Shown here piece by piece: positions 5,040-5,816 of a stretch of 5,816 nucleotides of DNA. Source of the stretch: Thermoplasmatales archaeon (lineage in GTDB: Archaea; Thermoplasmatota; Thermoplasmata; Thermoplasmatales; GCA-001856825); assembly GCA_014874235.1 (NCBI GenBank), contig JACWAC010000079.1, positions 1 through 5,816 of the forward strand. The letters run 5' to 3'. Position 1 is the stretch's first letter. Each line of letters opens with the position of its first letter. Position numbers and translations under genes: made by a program. Under the pieces are notes generated by a model. That model worked only from the letters and a program-made list of their open reading frames with translations. It was not told where the DNA came from and searched no databases.

Positions 5040-5816
5040 TCACGTCAGGTAACTCTTCCATTCCCTTGGGATCTTTTTAGTGAATTCTACTTTCTCACAA
5101 CCCAGGAATTTTGCGAGTCTGGCGATAGTCTCTCCTATTTCTTCAACCGTTCCATTCTCGAGTTCGGTTCCTGGCTCGGAATGAACCGCGTTTATCGTTA
5201 GGACTCCACGAGATCTGTCCACCCTGGGGTCTATTCTTCCCACCAATTTCTCTCCCCACAGGATCGGCAGGACGTACGTGCCGTACGTCCTCTTCTCCTT
5301 AGGCAGGAACTGCTCGTGAATGTAGTCGAAACCAAAGATGCGATTCGTCCTGTCTCTGCTGCAGATCAGATTGTCAAAGGGAGAAATGAGTGAAACCCTG
5401 GGTTCTAGGTGATCATCTTCCATCGAATCCAGTAGCGGTACGTCTTCATCCGCTATGTACCTCTCTTCCTTCTTACCGATTTCCTTGATGCTTATTTGGT
5501 GGACCTTTCCTTCCCCTGCGAGTCTAGAAATGCTCTTCTTGAGGTTGTTGTAGCGTCCTCTGACGAAGTAGTAGTTGATCTCCTTCGGTGTTGCCGGACC
5601 CATTGCCTTCAGCGCGCGCAATGCCGCTGTCGCATCCGTCTCCTCTTCCGAGAGTATTCTCCTATCGACCCACCTTGGCAAGAAATCATCGGTAAGGCCC
5701 CATATGTTCCGGTTCCCATCGTGTCCCACGACCATGGTTTTACCAAGCATGTGAAGATAGTAGAGCATAGTAGAGACCTTGCTGTCAGAGCTCCATCCAT
5801 CTGGGCTACGTTTCGA
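5040..5816 (-). CDS. YcaQ/AlkZ-like winged-helix protein (HTH_42 family), N-terminus outside window
   Basis: The frame is open to the window edge, so the ATG at 5768 is probably internal; 258 residues are visible. The visible part starts in a helical region ending in GKTMVVGHDGNRNIWGL, then a winged-helix segment (encoded about 5636-5480) with TPKEINYYF and a basic recognition-helix region, then the family signature SPFDNLICSRDR followed by FGFDY (5384-5320) and YGTYVLPILWGEKLVGRID, which closely matches YcaQ. Bacterial members AlkZ and YcaQ (AlkX) are DNA glycosylases that remove bulky alkylated bases and open interstrand crosslinks. Their catalytic QxQ or QxD motif is near the N-terminus and lies outside this window, so activity cannot be judged. 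Members are usually about 350-400 residues, so roughly a third is missing. It converges on the zinc-ribbon operon with a 62-nt gap and shows no sign of a functional link to it. Confidence 0.88.
   Translation of the reverse strand, partial: SKRSPDGWSSDSKVSTMLYYLHMLGKTMVVGHDGNRNIWGLTDDFLPRWVDRRILSEEETDATAALRALKAMGPATPKEINYYFVRGRYNNLKKSISRLAGEGKVHQISIKEIGKKEERYIADEDVPLLDSMEDDHLEPRVSLISPFDNLICSRDRTNRIFGFDYIHEQFLPKEKRTYGTYVLPILWGEKLVGRIDPRVDRSRGVLTINAVHSEPGTELENGTVEEIGETIARLAKFLGCEKVEFTKKIPREWKSYLT

Noticed and set aside
5015..5040. Palindrome AATGATCATT (5023-5032) and nearby ATTG/CAAT pair in the convergent spacer as a bidirectional terminator
   Set aside because: The stems are only 4-5 bp and AT-rich, with no proper T-run following on either strand. 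Symmetry this short is expected by chance.

Overview
The window looks archaeal, most likely from a Thermoplasmata-like or related euryarchaeal lineage. Two genes that begin transcription units (malic enzyme and the 173-residue protein) have no Shine-Dalgarno sequence and carry a TATA-like box centred about 24-27 nt before the ATG, the pattern of leaderless archaeal transcripts. Genes inside operons do carry GGTGA- or GGGGAG-type ribosome binding sites. Arg codons AGG/AGA and Ile ATA are common. The lineage is inferred from these signals and cannot be fixed without a search.

Layout: (1) 1-243, plus strand: the C-terminal end of a DUF1634-type membrane protein, cut by the window start. (2) 2174 to 367, minus strand: a two-gene operon of a malic enzyme followed by a GNAT acetyltransferase, with the acetyltransferase ribosome binding site inside the last codons of the malic enzyme gene. 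(3) 2175-2360: a divergent intergenic region with both promoters, a perfect 10-bp palindrome and a pair of near-identical direct repeats. (4) 2361-4977, plus strand: three abutting genes, a soluble helical protein with PGYxGY and GYSG motifs, an SPFH/YdjI-like protein with three C-terminal zinc ribbons, and a protein with two zinc ribbons followed by a YdjG-like beta-rich region. (5) 5816 to 5040, minus strand: the C-terminal two-thirds or so of a YcaQ/AlkZ-like winged-helix protein (HTH_42 family), cut by the window end.

The most interesting region is the three-gene block. Intergenic gaps are 0 and 1 nt, each internal gene has its own ribosome binding site, and four zinc ribbons of one subtype are spread over the last two genes. 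By analogy with Bacillus YdjG/YdjI, which work with PspA at the membrane, this may be an archaeal SPFH/zinc-ribbon assembly, possibly for envelope stress or membrane organisation. That role is inferred from domain resemblance and operon structure. The malic enzyme gene next door is ordinary carbon metabolism (malate to pyruvate) and shares only the divergent promoter region.
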